Below, one piece after another: positions 1 through 10,493 of a stretch of DNA of 60,000 bases. The notes under the pieces were generated by a model that worked only from the letters and a program-made list of their open reading frames with translations, was not told where the DNA came from and ran no database searches. Source of the stretch: Polytrichum commune. Taxonomy: Eukaryota; Streptophyta; Polytrichopsida; Polytrichales; Polytrichaceae. The stretch spans positions 7,380,001-7,440,000 of the forward strand of contig OX485809.1 of NCBI GenBank assembly GCA_950295325.1. Direction: 5' to 3'. How positions within the stretch are numbered: the stretch's first letter is position 1; every line of letters begins with the position of its first letter. The position numbers were made by a program, and so were the translations under genes.

Positions 1-1419
1 ATGTTAAACATGAAGATGGGGTTGGGTGGTGTTATATATGGGCAATCCATGTTGGGGATTTGGGAGGTGGTGAGAGGTGGGGATAAGGGTGTCATGTTGT
101 AAAATTTAGGGATGGGGGAGAGGATTTTGTGGGCTTCTTGAATGATGTTGGTTGGGTGGGTTGGGAAGACTTTTTGAGTGTTTGATTGTGTGTAGTGGTT
201 TGCTATGGATCTTTTGGTGTAACATTGCGGCATCTATAACCGGTAAAATAAGAGAGTTTGCATCTATTTAGGAGGAGTAAGAGTGGACAATTATTTTCCA
301 TGGAAATTCCAGAGTGAATGCAATCATTAAAATAAAATTCATGAATATGGAAATTGCTACAAATTTCGAAGCATAAATTTTAGGGTTACACATAGTCGAT
401 TGATAGGTTAACACATAACCACTCATCTCAATGCTACTCCTGGCTATGATAATTGTCAAAACTCTTATGATGGTAATCAATCACAAGCCGCCACCACATA
501 AACTTTAACTTTGTTTGCCTAAAAAATATATAGATTTATATGTCGGCATTACATGACCCTAGTGAGCGGTTAAATGGATTGGGTCAACTATGAATACCTT
601 GACCTTAGCCATCCATGTTATACTTGGGACTTAGGACTCGGGACCCCATGGGAAGTGGTAGAGCAAACAAACCCATTTCCGATAACCCCCCCCCCCATCT
701 TAATATATAGAGTCCCATGAAGCTGTGAAGCTCTGCACATGTAGCCATCATTTTCTAATGTGATGAAAGAAGCCATGAAGTTTCACACATGTCACCTTCA
801 TATTCAACGTGATGGAAAAAGTAAATTAAAAGGGCATGGATTTAGGTTCCTTGAAAAGGGCACTAATTGTACTCAAGTTTCCTTCTCCGAGTTATTAGAA
901 CTAGGTCCACTTATGTTGTGAATATGGGTTGGGAGAGAATCTTGCCTTTGAAATTTACAGTAATTTCCAAACTTGGAAATAAATTATGATTGTTTATTGT
1001 TGAACGTTGTGATACCAGTTTCTAGATTTATAAAAAGAATTCTCCACTTTCACACATATATTATAGTTATGCAAAATTACTTATGTTATTGAAATGGGTT
1101 CGTCTACTGTAAGTGCCAACTTCCATGCTCTCAATGACTGAGATTGCACATATTGACCTCAAGTGACTTGGGACTTAGGACTTGAGTCCCGTGTGAACAC
1201 TAGATCACTCTCATTTATTTGAAGATGATCGAGCGGCCCTTATTACTCCTCCACTCATTGGGAGTCTCCTCCACTGGAGTCACTTGCTACATTCCCTGCT
1301 TTAAAATTTCAAAGTACCAGAAGCTTTCTTCTCACCAGGTTCCATCAATACAACTTAATTTCATTTATTATAATTTGCAGGAATGACTATGAGGGTGCAA
1401 TATACTTAGGACTTAAGGT
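1..1419. other. intergenic, no gene recognised
   Basis: AT-rich sequence with only short, unrelated reading frames. A phrase resembling 'gggacttaggactcgg' occurs near 627 and again near 1167, suggesting an old internal duplication. I see no domain, RNA gene or intact element. Confidence 0.5.
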
Positions 1420-1852
1420 CACTTCACACATGAGCCAAGAGCCGTGACCATGAAATTGTGAGAGCCCAAAGAAAGTGTCCCAACACACCTCCAAAAGCAT
1501 GTGGTGTGGTCACGGGCCCTCAACCAAATGCTATACTAATGAAATTCTATTCATGCGGGTTCTCATACATGATAAAATAGAACAAATAACTGGCTGTGAG
1601 TGTTCGGAGTGCCATGATCTTCCGGTTTTGTGTTTGGCCTACCTCCACATGATGGTTTCTGAAAATAATCCAAGTGACCATGAAACATGATTCATTTGAT
1701 GCCATGTAGGAATCCATGTGGACTTTACATCCATCTTGCATTCACGTACTCTGTTGTGAAGCGAATTGGGACCGACTCTGCCTTTTCCAACAATAAGAGT
1801 GCTTGAAGTGTAATGCTCAAGGGTTCTCAGTCTCGTGCGTGAAGTGGCCCTT
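1420..1852 (+). repeat. dispersed repeat, copy 1 (partner at 21,497-22,006)
   Basis: About 430 bp aligns in the same orientation with 21,497-22,006. Shared phrases include the run beginning 'cccaacacacctccaaaa', the 'catgataaaatag' block and the 'ctctgccttttcca' block. Copies are diverged by substitutions and small indels, and the partner is longer by an insertion near 21,620-21,660. No coding capacity is visible; origin unknown. Confidence 0.6.
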
Positions 1853-2864
1853 ATAGTTGAACCACCTATTCCTGACCAAGACCCCATTGGGAATGTATAG
1901 GGTGCTATGTATTTTGATTGGGACCGAATTTCGATCAGGCCAGAACCAATAGTGCCATGACACATGTCCTTGTTTTGAATGCTAAAGTGAGGAGGAATGA
2001 CTACTTAAAATGAGTGGTTATAGCATACTCTAGACATTGGTAATGTGTTCAAGCCAACTTTTGGCTTAAAAAAATCACAATAATTACCCAAAAATTTGCA
2101 GTCCTCCTAATTTCTATCTCCATATATGGAATTTTTTTTGCACCACCTTATACTTCTCCAAAGCTACCACAAATTCTCTTAAGTGATCGGTAATGGGAAC
2201 CTCTACTATAAATATTTCCTTTTTCCAAGTAGTTCGCTTGTCTTGGGATATGAAAACGCGATTAATACGAGATAGTTAGCGAATCCAAATCAAGGCCATA
2301 CCCACTTTCCTCATAATTTTTGGAGTTTATGTGAGTTATCTTGTTTATTATCAAAACAATGATTCTTGAGCTCACTGAATGGTCATACATGCCCCCCCTC
2401 TCATGTTGGCTTGTCGAACCTAAAATGTTTAACATATATTAAGCATGTACTAGTCCCATGCCTTTTGAACGCATGATGCCTTTATGGTATTTTTTTTGGA
2501 GCCTCACCTGACCACATACCACTCAAATATAGTGACTATTGAAGATCATACGGTAACCAAATTAGGCATGTCTACCTTACCTCACTCCAAATTTGATCTT
2601 ACACCATGCTAATTAAGTTAGCTGCTAGTTTGAGAGACAAGGAATTATCGTATGTGAGCATACGTCTCATTCATCCAACATAAAGTCCTATAACAATATG
2701 CAACCCAAGTTACTTCAAAGAAATGGATTTGACACCAAAACTTAGCTTTCAAGACCCCAAATTTGTTTACTCAAAGTCATATGAGATGAATCGACAACAA
2801 ACCTATAGAGGGGCAAGTCTTTAATGCTGGACAAACGACAATGTCCTCGTATAAGCAAAATGTC

Positions 2865-3010
2865 GCGGTCACTTATAAGTGTGTGGTGAATGACAAATGA
2901 CGTTGGGTTTACACTAAGTGTTGGTGACACTACGTGGGCGGCATACATCAACATTGAATGAGACAATTAGAATTGGTGGCACTATATACAGTATTTAGTG
3001 TACTTATAGG
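2865..3010 (+). repeat. partial copy of dispersed repeat family R1
   Basis: Resembles the 3' half of the longer copies at 3,940-4,330 and 23,290-23,659: a 'gaatgacaaat' start, a 'gttggtgacac' centre and an 'acaattagaattggtggcac' end. It is a diverged fragment without termini. Confidence 0.5.
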
Positions 3011-3384
3011 ACAAAAGTAGCACAAACCCACCCACGTCAACTTTCTAGAAGACACAATTAGTGTGACCCACACCACTTTCCTACTGAACATTTTAGTGTG
3101 GTTTGAAAATTAGTGTGGCTGTATTTAGTGTGGTTTTTTTTCCGAGACTACTCCTTTTTGGTGGAAGCCCTTTATTCACTCTCTTTGCGTTGACTCCTCT
3201 TCTAGTAAGCATTTGCCAATTGGCATAAATTCAATTAATTCTCTGGAACCGAAAACTTTGAAGACGGCAATGCGACACTAAAGTTGTCCTCCATAGCCCA
3301 TACATTCAATTGATGTGGAGATCATGGATGATGGGATGTTAGATGAATTCGTGAGTGAAAAAATAAGAATAAATTTTTTGAGTC

Positions 3385-3732
3385 TACTACACTAAATAGG
3401 TAGATTAGTGTTGGAAACACTAATAGTCGACGAAAACGCTAAATGTAAATTGTCTTTATAGTGTTAGAACACTAAATGTCAACTCTAACACTATTTGTAC
3501 CAAGTAGTAACTTTAAATATTTACATGAGCGCATTTAGTGTTAGATGATATTTTGTAAATCTTGGAATGAAGAATTGAAGGAAGAAGAATATGAGAACCT
3601 CGTAAAAGGTATAATTTGTTCAAACCCTATTCAAACACTAATTGTAATATCAGTTGAAAATTAGTGTTTTAGGTAACTATTGCATCTAACACTAATCTTC
3701 GTCGAACACTAATCTACCTATTTAGTGTAGTG
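3385..3732. mobile_element. CACTA-like non-autonomous element (MITE)
   Basis: A perfect 27-bp inverted repeat joins 3,386-3,412 to 3,705-3,731. The right end, read inward, is CACTACACTAAATAGG; the left end reads TACTACACTAAATAGG, one substitution away. Between them are many dispersed 'acactaa'/'ttagtgtt' motifs, like the subterminal repeats of CACTA elements. At 348 bp it has no transposase. No 3-bp target duplication is visible (GTC left, TAA right), so the CACTA assignment rests on the terminal motif. Confidence 0.7.
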
Positions 3733-3939
3733 TAAGAAGTTAAGATAATGTGCTTTTGGAGAAGGTGACGATGGATAACAAAACATGCATGACGTGTGTC
3801 CCGTCATGGGCCTTTTCGCACTCAAAATACTCTCTCTCTTTGGGATGTTAACTATTATATTTAGGGTGACGTTCCATGTAGGCCGCTCGCCCATTCCATT
3901 CTAGCGGGATAAGGACAAACTCGTCCAAATGTAGATGGA

Positions 3940-4330
3940 ATCTTTTGGGGTAGGGTCCATATGTGTCAACTACACTAAATATGTTATTTTATGTCATTTT
4001 TGGATGACATTTCTTATGGATAAGTGAACAAAAACTGTCATGGATGATGGATGAGTTCATCCATTGGCCAAAACCCTACCTTCTCTTGTCGGCAACTTGT
4101 GATGAATAATTGTCAAGGATGATTGAAACTTGGATGAAAAATTACTTGGTAAGTGATAGTAATTGCAACATTGTATATCTATAATCCCCCCCAAAATTCA
4201 CAAGGAATGACAAATAATGTTGGGTTATTATTTAGTATTGGTGACACGACACCGTGGTTTACAATTAGGGTTGAGCAAGACAACTAGAATTGGGGACACT
4301 AAATATTGTATTTAGTGTGGCACTCTCATC
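3940..4330 (+). repeat. dispersed repeat family R1, copy 2
   Basis: Aligns over ~380 bp with 23,290-23,659 in the same orientation. Shared blocks include 'atggatgatggatgagttc', 'ataatcccccccaaaa' and 'gtatttagtgtgg'. It also matches 5,215-5,560 in inverted orientation, so these two copies could be arms of a ~1.6-kb foldback-type unit. Non-coding. The 3' end of this copy (near 4,312-4,322) preserves the unoccupied version of the site holding the PIF-like insertion at 23,660. Confidence 0.65.
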
Positions 4331-4366
4331 TTTTCAAATCTAGGTCCACCTACTAGCCTCCTCCTC

Positions 4367-5006
4367 AAGGCTGATTTTTCACAAAGTTTTTGCCCGTCCA
4401 CGTCCAAAAACCTTGAATTGAAAGGCAAAAAAAATTGCAACACGTCCCAAAATTGGTAATTTCTAAACCAACCCGTCCCAAAACCAGTTTGAAAATGAAA
4501 ATACCCGTCCCGCAAGAGGTATAAATAAGTCTCTTACAATGTTGGTAAAAAAAAAACAAAAAAACCGAAAGATGTCGACATGTGACTGGTTGCACTTGGG
4601 AACAATAGGATCTTTACAAATTATGCCTTCAATGTTCGTCAGTTATTTGTCTTTTGCTGTCGATTCTCATCTTTCCAGTTTACCCCATTCTAAATTTTGT
4701 AGTTAATGAATTAATGTATGCAAGTGAATCAAGCACTTCAAGATTGATATTTTGATTGGGTATTAGTGGTTTGATTGCATTGTGCTTATATTCACATGTC
4801 ATATATGACATAATGTAACTGATATTTGTACCATTTTATTTTTTTGGAAAAATTTATCAAAAGAGCTTTATTTTTAGAACCCGTCCAAAGTGAATTTGAC
4901 ACGTCCAAAAACAAGTTCATTTTCTAAGAATCTGTCCACTGGAAATGTTTATTTTTTATGAACATGTCCTTGGACATGTTAGGGACCTTGTGGAAAATCA
5001 CCACTG
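4367..5006. mobile_element. Mutator-like non-autonomous element with 9-bp TSD
   Basis: The 9-bp direct repeat CTCCTCCTC flanks the element at 4,358-4,366 and 5,007-5,015, the length expected for Mutator-like transposition. The ends form an imperfect inverted repeat: GGCTGATTTTTCACAAAG on the left against GGTGATTTTCCACAAGG read inward from the right. The 640-bp interior has recurrent 'cgtcca' motifs and no coding region. Because the TSD is a low-complexity triplet run, chance duplication cannot be excluded. Confidence 0.55.
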
Positions 5007-5190
5007 CTCCTCCTCGTAAACCCAATCTTTAATCCTATGGTGGCTGGCACTTGTAGGTTAAAAGGTGCTTTAATGGGCGCATGGAAATCTAATGGCCCAT
5101 GTCCAAGGCCCCCCACATTCTAGTAGGCCACCCAAATGTGGTTGGTTGGCGGGTTATGCTTATCTATGTGAGAACACCTCCAACCCACTG

Positions 5191-5560
5191 CTATCTAGAA
5201 TCTAGTGGGCAAGTCACCTACATGGAAACTCACCCTTAGTGCCACCAATTTCTAATTGTAAACCACATGAATAGTGTCACCAACACAAAATATAAAACTA
5301 ACATTGTTTGTCATTCCTTGTGAAATTTTCCGGCATTATAGATTTACAATGTTGCAAATGTTGTCATTATAGAAAACATTAGGATGCGCAATATACCAAA
5401 CTTTGTTTCAACAATTGGCATAAGGGTGAATTGAAAGTACTTGGGATGACAATACTTGTAAACTATTCAAAAGAAGTGTCACTAAAAATGTTACTACAAT
5501 GACATAAAATAGCATATGACTCTAAATACAATATTTGGTGTGGTATTCAATGTGTTGGTC
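5191..5560 (-). repeat. dispersed repeat family R1, inverted copy
   Basis: The reverse complement carries the same 'ttcacaaggaatgacaaa' and 'gtttacaattag' blocks as the plus copies at 3,940-4,330 and 23,290-23,659. The stretch at 5,191-5,233 is also an inverted match to 3,862-3,907, and matches the arms of the hairpin at 5,581-5,706. Confidence 0.55.
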
Positions 5561-5580
5561 GGAAGTCTTCATGATGACGT

Positions 5581-5706
5581 AGGGTTAGTTTTCATGTAGG
5601 CTGCTTGCCCACCAAATTATAGTGGAAATGTAGATTTCGTTAAATAAAAAATCTTCATTTCTACTAGAATCTAGTGGGCGAGTGGCCTACATGGAAACTA
5701 ACCCTT
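5581..5706. mobile_element. hairpin MITE (foldback, ~126 bp)
   Basis: The left arm, 5,581-5,640, begins AGGGTTAGTTTTCATGTAGG. It pairs with the right arm, 5,645-5,706, whose reverse complement begins AGGGTTAGTTTCCATGTAGG; only a few bases separate the arms. The same arm sequence recurs at 3,862-3,907 and 5,191-5,233, so it is a multi-copy family. No target duplication is clear. Confidence 0.65.
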
Positions 5707-6042
5707 ATGGGAAGACCTTGGGTCTGGGGCCCACATTAATTCTACCTTGACTAGAGAATTAGTGTGGCCCATTCTAATCATTTTCATGCTAAATTCACAC
5801 CCACACTAATAGGGGAGGGGGTACACATATTTGCAATTAAAAAACAATGTGCATGTGTTGTTTGTAAGTTAATTTCCTATATACAAAATTTTGAACCGCT
5901 AAGGGGTATAAACATACAAAATTATAGGTAAGAATAGTCTTAGGTACGTGAGGACGCACTTCCAATATTTTCCAATAGGGTGTGGAAAATAACACATAGT
6001 GGCACTTATTCTCAAATATATTGGTGTTTTTGAGGCAACGAC

Positions 6043-6272
6043 CTCAAGGGGGTGGACTATTCATTGGATACCTAAATGACATGTTTGTGTCACTATGAAA
6101 TTAAACCCCCTATATACGAAAAGTTGATAGAGGAAAACAAATGTATGCGTACTAATAAAAAGCTAGATAATCGACTCATGTATTTACACTAAGTTTTTCA
6201 ATTTAATGTGATAAATGCCTCCACTACACATGCAAACTATAAATTATGAATTAGATTGTCCACCCCCTCGTG
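6043..6272. mobile_element. short internally deleted hAT-like element
   Basis: Starts CTCAAGGGGGTGGAC and ends in a sequence whose reverse complement is CACGAGGGGGTGGAC, a 15-bp inverted repeat with an identical 11-base AGGGGGTGGAC core. The ~215 bp behind the left end align with the left parts of the elements at 38,731 and 42,077 ('aaatgcctcc', 'gatgtatttacactaagtttttcaat'-like blocks). The left end is joined almost directly to the right TIR, the usual way a MITE derives from a longer transposon. No clear 8-bp TSD. Confidence 0.65.
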
Positions 6273-7342
6273 TGACAACCCTGAAAATGTCTATTAGGAA
6301 GTCCAAAGTGGTATTGCGGCAGTGGCAAGATAGGGGGAAAGGGTGAGATTTGTTGGGTAGATTCGTAGGAACAAATTTGTATTGGAATCTTGAAGAATGT
6401 CTTCATTATTTCTCCTCCCACTTTCAGTTTCCAAAATTCCTAAAGATGAATATACAATTGTGGATATGAATGCTCCAGAAAATTACATTCAAGATGCCGG
6501 CCCATCAAAAGACTTGAATTACAATATTACAAAATTGAAGGTCATTAAGATGTAGGCCGAAAAAAGGCTTGCTCTAAAATATGTTAAGTATTAAAAATCA
6601 TGTACAACACACTACACTTGATGCACCCTCGTGCTCAAGTATTTACACAAGTTAGACAATATGATAAATAATGACATGCCATACATGCCATACATACATA
6701 CATACATACATTCCAAACACATGATGTCTATAACACTTAATGTAGGTTTACATCACTTGTTGCATTCAAATTAACCTAGAATATCTACAAAATGAAAAAA
6801 AATGACTACCCTATAGGTGCATATAGTTTGTATCCCTTACCTTACAACAATACCCTTTCTGTGCACCCATGTAGGTAGGTATGGCCAATGCTGCGTGCAC
6901 CCCTAGGGATATATTAAACCAAGAGTTGTGAGATTTTGAAGTGTCACGGTCTCCCAATTATGTGTTAGACGTGAAATTTAGTATATCACAAATCACAATT
7001 GATTGGATACCACATAGGACTCCCTATAAGATTTATCATCCCTTCAAATGTAACTCTTTGCTCCCTTAGGCCCCTTGAGCTTTAGTGTAAAGTAAAATGG
7101 GACGGTGTCAACATTTTCCACGAATGAGAGATTGAATTAGGTCATGAGTCCTCACACTCTATTGTAGCATAAAGTGGCCCTTAGATTTTATGGATGCACT
7201 GAATGTTAAGGATTGTCCAAGTTATGCACATCAGTTTATGATGGTTTTTTCTTTTGTGTTGTTTTGTTACAAATTGAACAACGTTCGATCAGTGTCAGGG
7301 GGAGGTTTTTGAAGACTTTAATAAACTTCTTAGATCTAAAAG
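6273..7342. other. intergenic, no gene; CATA microsatellite
   Basis: No gene or element recognised. A short (CATA)n tract lies at about 6,686-6,712. The rest is AT-rich unique-looking sequence. Confidence 0.5.
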
Positions 7343-7495
7343 AGAAATCCTAGTGTTTCCAAGTCCAACCGGTTACATGTTTAACGTCTTTTGGTTTTTG
7401 TTGGGGTTTTGAGGTGTATTCTCTAACTACCTCTAGAATGATGGGTAATCTTTTCTTGAAGTCTTGAATTGCAACTGGTTATTTGAACCTTATGA
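7343..7495 (+). repeat. direct repeat, copy 1 (partner 8,068-8,225)
   Basis: A ~150-bp diverged direct repeat. Both copies begin 'atcctagtgttt.caagtccaaccggt' and end with a 'aactggttattt'/'aaccggttattt' block. The pair brackets the SINE at 7,828, and the second copy abuts the target site of the full-length LTR element. Confidence 0.55.
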
Positions 7496-7827
7496 CAGTA
7501 CTCCGGGGTACCACAATACCCCGACTTTCCCATAAAGTCGAAATCTCACTCAATATAACTCCAATCCCGACGGGAAGGGTGTCAATGGCCTGCATTCAAT
7601 GAGCACAATCTCATCACCGACCAAAACATAAGAACTTCTTGCCCAAAACTTTTGAGGATTGAAAGAGGATGGAGTGTTTGCTGAAGATCCACTGCTCCCT
7701 CCACTACGACACAACGATCTCAGAGACGATGTCGCCCCATCACTAGTGAGATCATCCGCTTCCTCCTCACATAGTTTCAACACGACGATGACCCAAATCT
7801 CGCGAATCCCAAAGTGTGCACATGCTG

Positions 7828-8018
7828 GTATGAGACGACCTTAAACTACTGGATGATGGTGAAGAGATACCCGAACTTCAAGGAAAGGGTGGGGGTTTGA
7901 TTCCCGGCTGTGAAATCTCCTCTCTACTTGACGGAAAACTTGCTAGGTGGTCAACTGCCTCATGTGCTTTGGCACTGACATATCGGCCTTCTGTCTCAAA
8001 AAAAGAAAAAGAAAAAGC
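7828..8018 (+). mobile_element. tRNA-derived SINE
   Basis: Contains a pol III B-box-like sequence, GGTTTGATTCC, at 7,894-7,904. A body of ~90 bp and an A-rich tail (A7-G-A5-G-A5) follow at about 7,998-8,017. The whole unit aligns with the inverted element at 22,437-22,630, whose B box is the exact GGTTCGATTCC. The shared 5' part ('gaccttaaactac...ggtgaagagatac') holds the probable A box. SINE assignment follows from B box, non-coding body and A-rich tail. No TSD was found. Confidence 0.65.
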
Positions 8019-8067
8019 GTGCACATGCCGAGGCAATGATAAGGGATATTTAAACATAATCGGTTGA

Positions 8068-8225
8068 GATCCTAGTGTTTGCAAGTCCAACCGGTCACAC
8101 GTTGACATCCTCCGGGTTTCCTTTATGAAATTGGGGTATATTCTTCTATAGATTCCTCTAAAACGGTCGGTGATTTTCCTGCAGTCTTGATGAACTTCAA
8201 CCGGTTATTTCTCAAACTCATACTA
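8068..8225 (+). repeat. direct repeat, copy 2 (partner 7,343-7,495)
   Basis: Second, diverged copy of the ~150-bp repeat. It ends at the insertion site of the Ty3 element, and the first bases of the target duplication GGCCA follow at 8,227. Confidence 0.55.
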
Positions 8226-8930
8226 GGGCCATGTGAGCCCAAAAGGGTGCCCACATTTAGTCTTAGACCCTTGAAACGTTAGTTGATGCACTTTGAAGTA
8301 GCATGTTACTTCACAAAAATATAAAAAGAGTGAAATGTTAGTCTTAGAAGTACCATGTTGTAAGAGGCTAGGATGTGAGTTGTTATTGTGTTTTTACCTT
8401 CGGAAGGATTTGAGTGAATGAGGATAGGTAAGGAGAACTTGGATTGAGTAGTTAGTGAGTAGGCTAGTACAAATGGATGGAGACAACCAAAGTGACTCAA
8501 GAGGCAAGTGCATTCGAATTGGGATGAATGGAGGATCACATGGAGCGCACAAGTGGACCACCTCATCATGGCCACTTAATGGGGAAGGTCCAAGGAAGAA
8601 TGCAAGGTGGAGGATAAGCAAATTCTCAAAGCACCAATCAAATCACGAGTTAAGCATCGTGGTTTGAATTAAGTGGTGAGCGACGATTTGGGGAAGTAAG
8701 GGGAGAAAGTTATGGCGGCGGAAAGCGAAGGAGGCTAAGTTTGGGTTGAAGCATCCCAAGTTTGGTAAAGTGTGGTAGGTAGAAAGCCAAGCCTAGTTAA
8801 ATGTTCGAATTAGGATCCTTGTTGATCATTTGAGGGAGGAAGGCTTAGAAGATAGGATTGGCGCCTACTAAGTAGGAGGAAATCTCAAGGGCTTATCGTG
8901 AGCCTTGAGGGTGCTCACCCCCTCAAGCTT

Positions 8931-8940
8931 ACTATATAAT
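8931..8940 (+). promoter_or_regulatory. LTR TATA box
   Basis: ACTATATAAT lies in the middle of the LTR, repeated at 18,402-18,411 in the 3' LTR. A short hairpin (CTCAAGGGCT...AGCCTTGAG) sits just upstream at about 8,884-8,909. A likely AATAAA polyadenylation signal follows about 1 kb downstream near 9,946. By analogy with other plant LTRs transcription would start about 25-35 bp after the box. That places the small ORF at 10,078 in U5, that is, in the RNA leader. Confidence 0.5.
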
Positions 8941-9475
8941 CCCTCATTCTTCCCTCACTCATCCTCTCTTTCCTTTGTGCTCCAAGGCACCCCACGAGTT
9001 ATAAGTGTGGGTGTGGGAAGCCATATTGGAGCACATGTGTGTGCTTAGTTTTTAGTTTGAGAGCCAAGGCTTGTTAGCCTTGAAGAGGGCTTGACCTCTT
9101 GGTAGAATTAGTGTTGACGTGAAGGATTTTAAAGTTAATTCATGATTCCAATTTGTGGTACTTAAAGTTCATGTTTTGAATACACGTGGTTGCAAGTTCC
9201 ATGTTTAAGAGTTGAGCACTTGATGTTGTGATGAGTGCAAAAATATACTTGTGTGGATTAGTTAGTCTTAGTGAAGTTAGGAAATTCTCTCTCTCCCTCT
9301 CTTCTCTAGGAAGTTGAGCTCTTAGAGCTCGGGAAAAAATGTGGAATTAGGTAGGGGACTTAGTGGGATTAGTGGAATTAGGTAGGTGAATTAGGGGGAG
9401 GCCTTGGAGAAGCTCTCTTTTGTTCATTTTCTGGTTTTTGTGGTTGAGGGTGGAGAAACTTAGTTAGAAGTAGCC

Positions 9476-9790
9476 GCAGCTAAGGAGCTGGGTTTATGAA
9501 GGAGCTGGGTTTATTTAATTAGAAGTAAGGAGCTGGGTTTATTTAGTTAGAAGTAAGGAGCTGGGTTTATGAAGGAGCTGGGTTTGTTTAGTTAGAAAGT
9601 AAAGAGCTGGGTTTATGAAGGACCTGGGTTTGTTTAGTTAGAAGCTAAGGAGCTGGGTTCATGAAGGAGCTGGGTTTATGAAGGAGCTGGGTTTGTTTAG
9701 TTAGAAGCTAAGAAGCTGGGTTTATGAAGGAGCTGGGTTTATGAAGGAGCTAGGTTTATGTAATTAGAAAGTAAAGAGATGGGTTCATGA
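9476..9790 (+). repeat. LTR minisatellite (GAGCTGGGTTTA units)
   Basis: Imperfect repeats of 'aaggagctgggtttatg' alternate with 'tttagttagaagc' spacers over ~315 bp. The array is present identically in the 3' LTR (18,947-19,261). Repeat number can be compared between copies elsewhere; here both LTRs match. Confidence 0.8.
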
Positions 9791-10077
9791 AGGAGCTTAG
9801 TAGATAGCCTACCTAATTAGCTCATAGACAAGTAGTTAGTTACATTATGCTAGTGAGTGTTATGTGTGGCTTTCACAAGTAAATGTATTTGAGATTGACT
9901 ATAGAGAATAGTGTTTTTTTTAACACTTGCATCCTCTCTTTAAAAATAAACCACGTGCACAACTTAATGGAGAATGTGGAGCACTCTCGCGATGGCAAGA
10001 CAAAGGAAGCAAAGACCAAAGGTGCGAGGGAGAGATTGACATAAGTCACATAAGTATTTCTTAATACTTAAAGGCTT

Positions 10078-10290
10078 ATGTACGGTATGGAGACACCAAG
10101 TGAGACCTCTTATAGTAGCGATACGGAATACACAAGTGATAGTTCAAGTGGTAGTATAGAGTCAACGGCACGGACTCCATTTAGGAGAGGGATATCCTTA
10201 AGGGCTTGTGTAGCTAAAGCAGCCGGATGGACGTTAGAAGCAAACAAAGACAAAATAGCACCCGAGCATAAGGAGGTTAAAATAACATAG
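10078..10290 (+). CDS. LTR-encoded small ORF, conserved microprotein candidate
   Basis: A 70-codon ATG frame in sense orientation, 203 bp before the LTR end. The N-terminal ~35 residues are Ser/Thr/Glu-rich; a basic RR follows, then the core ISLRACVAKAAGWTLE, then a charged tail. A separate, diverged solo LTR (35,647-37,388) has a 57-codon sense ORF in the same relative place (35,760-35,933) with the identical 16-residue core. About eleven of its codons differ only synonymously. That pattern supports selection on the peptide. No signal peptide or membrane helix is visible and I do not recognise the family. Because it lies downstream of the probable polyadenylation signal, it would be translated from the 5' leader of the element RNA. 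Confidence 0.6.
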   Translation: MYGMETPSETSYSSDTEYTSDSSSGSIESTARTPFRRGISLRACVAKAAGWTLEANKDKIAPEHKEVKIT

Positions 10291-10493
10291 TTAACTTGTG
10301 CATTCTCCACATACGTATTGAAATCGTACATTGAGTTGTTAAAAGTGAAATTCTAGTTAAATCCAAGACCACTTGAAGGGTGAACCTTGTACTATGGACT
10401 CATCCAAGTCCAAATCCAATACCGCGGAGGAATGTGAGCCCAAACCCACTACTCGGACTACGGACGCTTAAGGGTGGGGGGTTTGGCCTCACA

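Larger units (their letters stand above)
8232..10493 (+). repeat. 5' LTR of the young Ty3 element
   Basis: Begins TGTGAGCCCAAAAGGG and ends GGTTTGGCCTCACA. The last ~60 bp carry a signature (CGGACTACGGACGC, then AAGGGTGG) shared with the LTRs ending at 57,021, 57,572 and 59,506 and, inverted, those starting at 35,647 and 54,555. It contains a TATA box, a CT-rich stretch at about 9,287-9,307, a minisatellite, an AATAAA near 9,946 and a small conserved ORF. Confidence 0.95.

Noticed and set aside
8455-8667. 70-aa ORF in both LTRs of the young element
   Set aside because: Present twice only because the LTRs are nearly identical; no match in the other LTR families and it lies before the TATA box.
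10110-10331. Antisense ORF in the LTR containing PAALATQALKDI, also mirrored in the solo LTR
   Set aside because: It is the reverse-frame shadow of the conserved sense core; the flanking residues and frame are not shared, and silent changes fit the sense frame.
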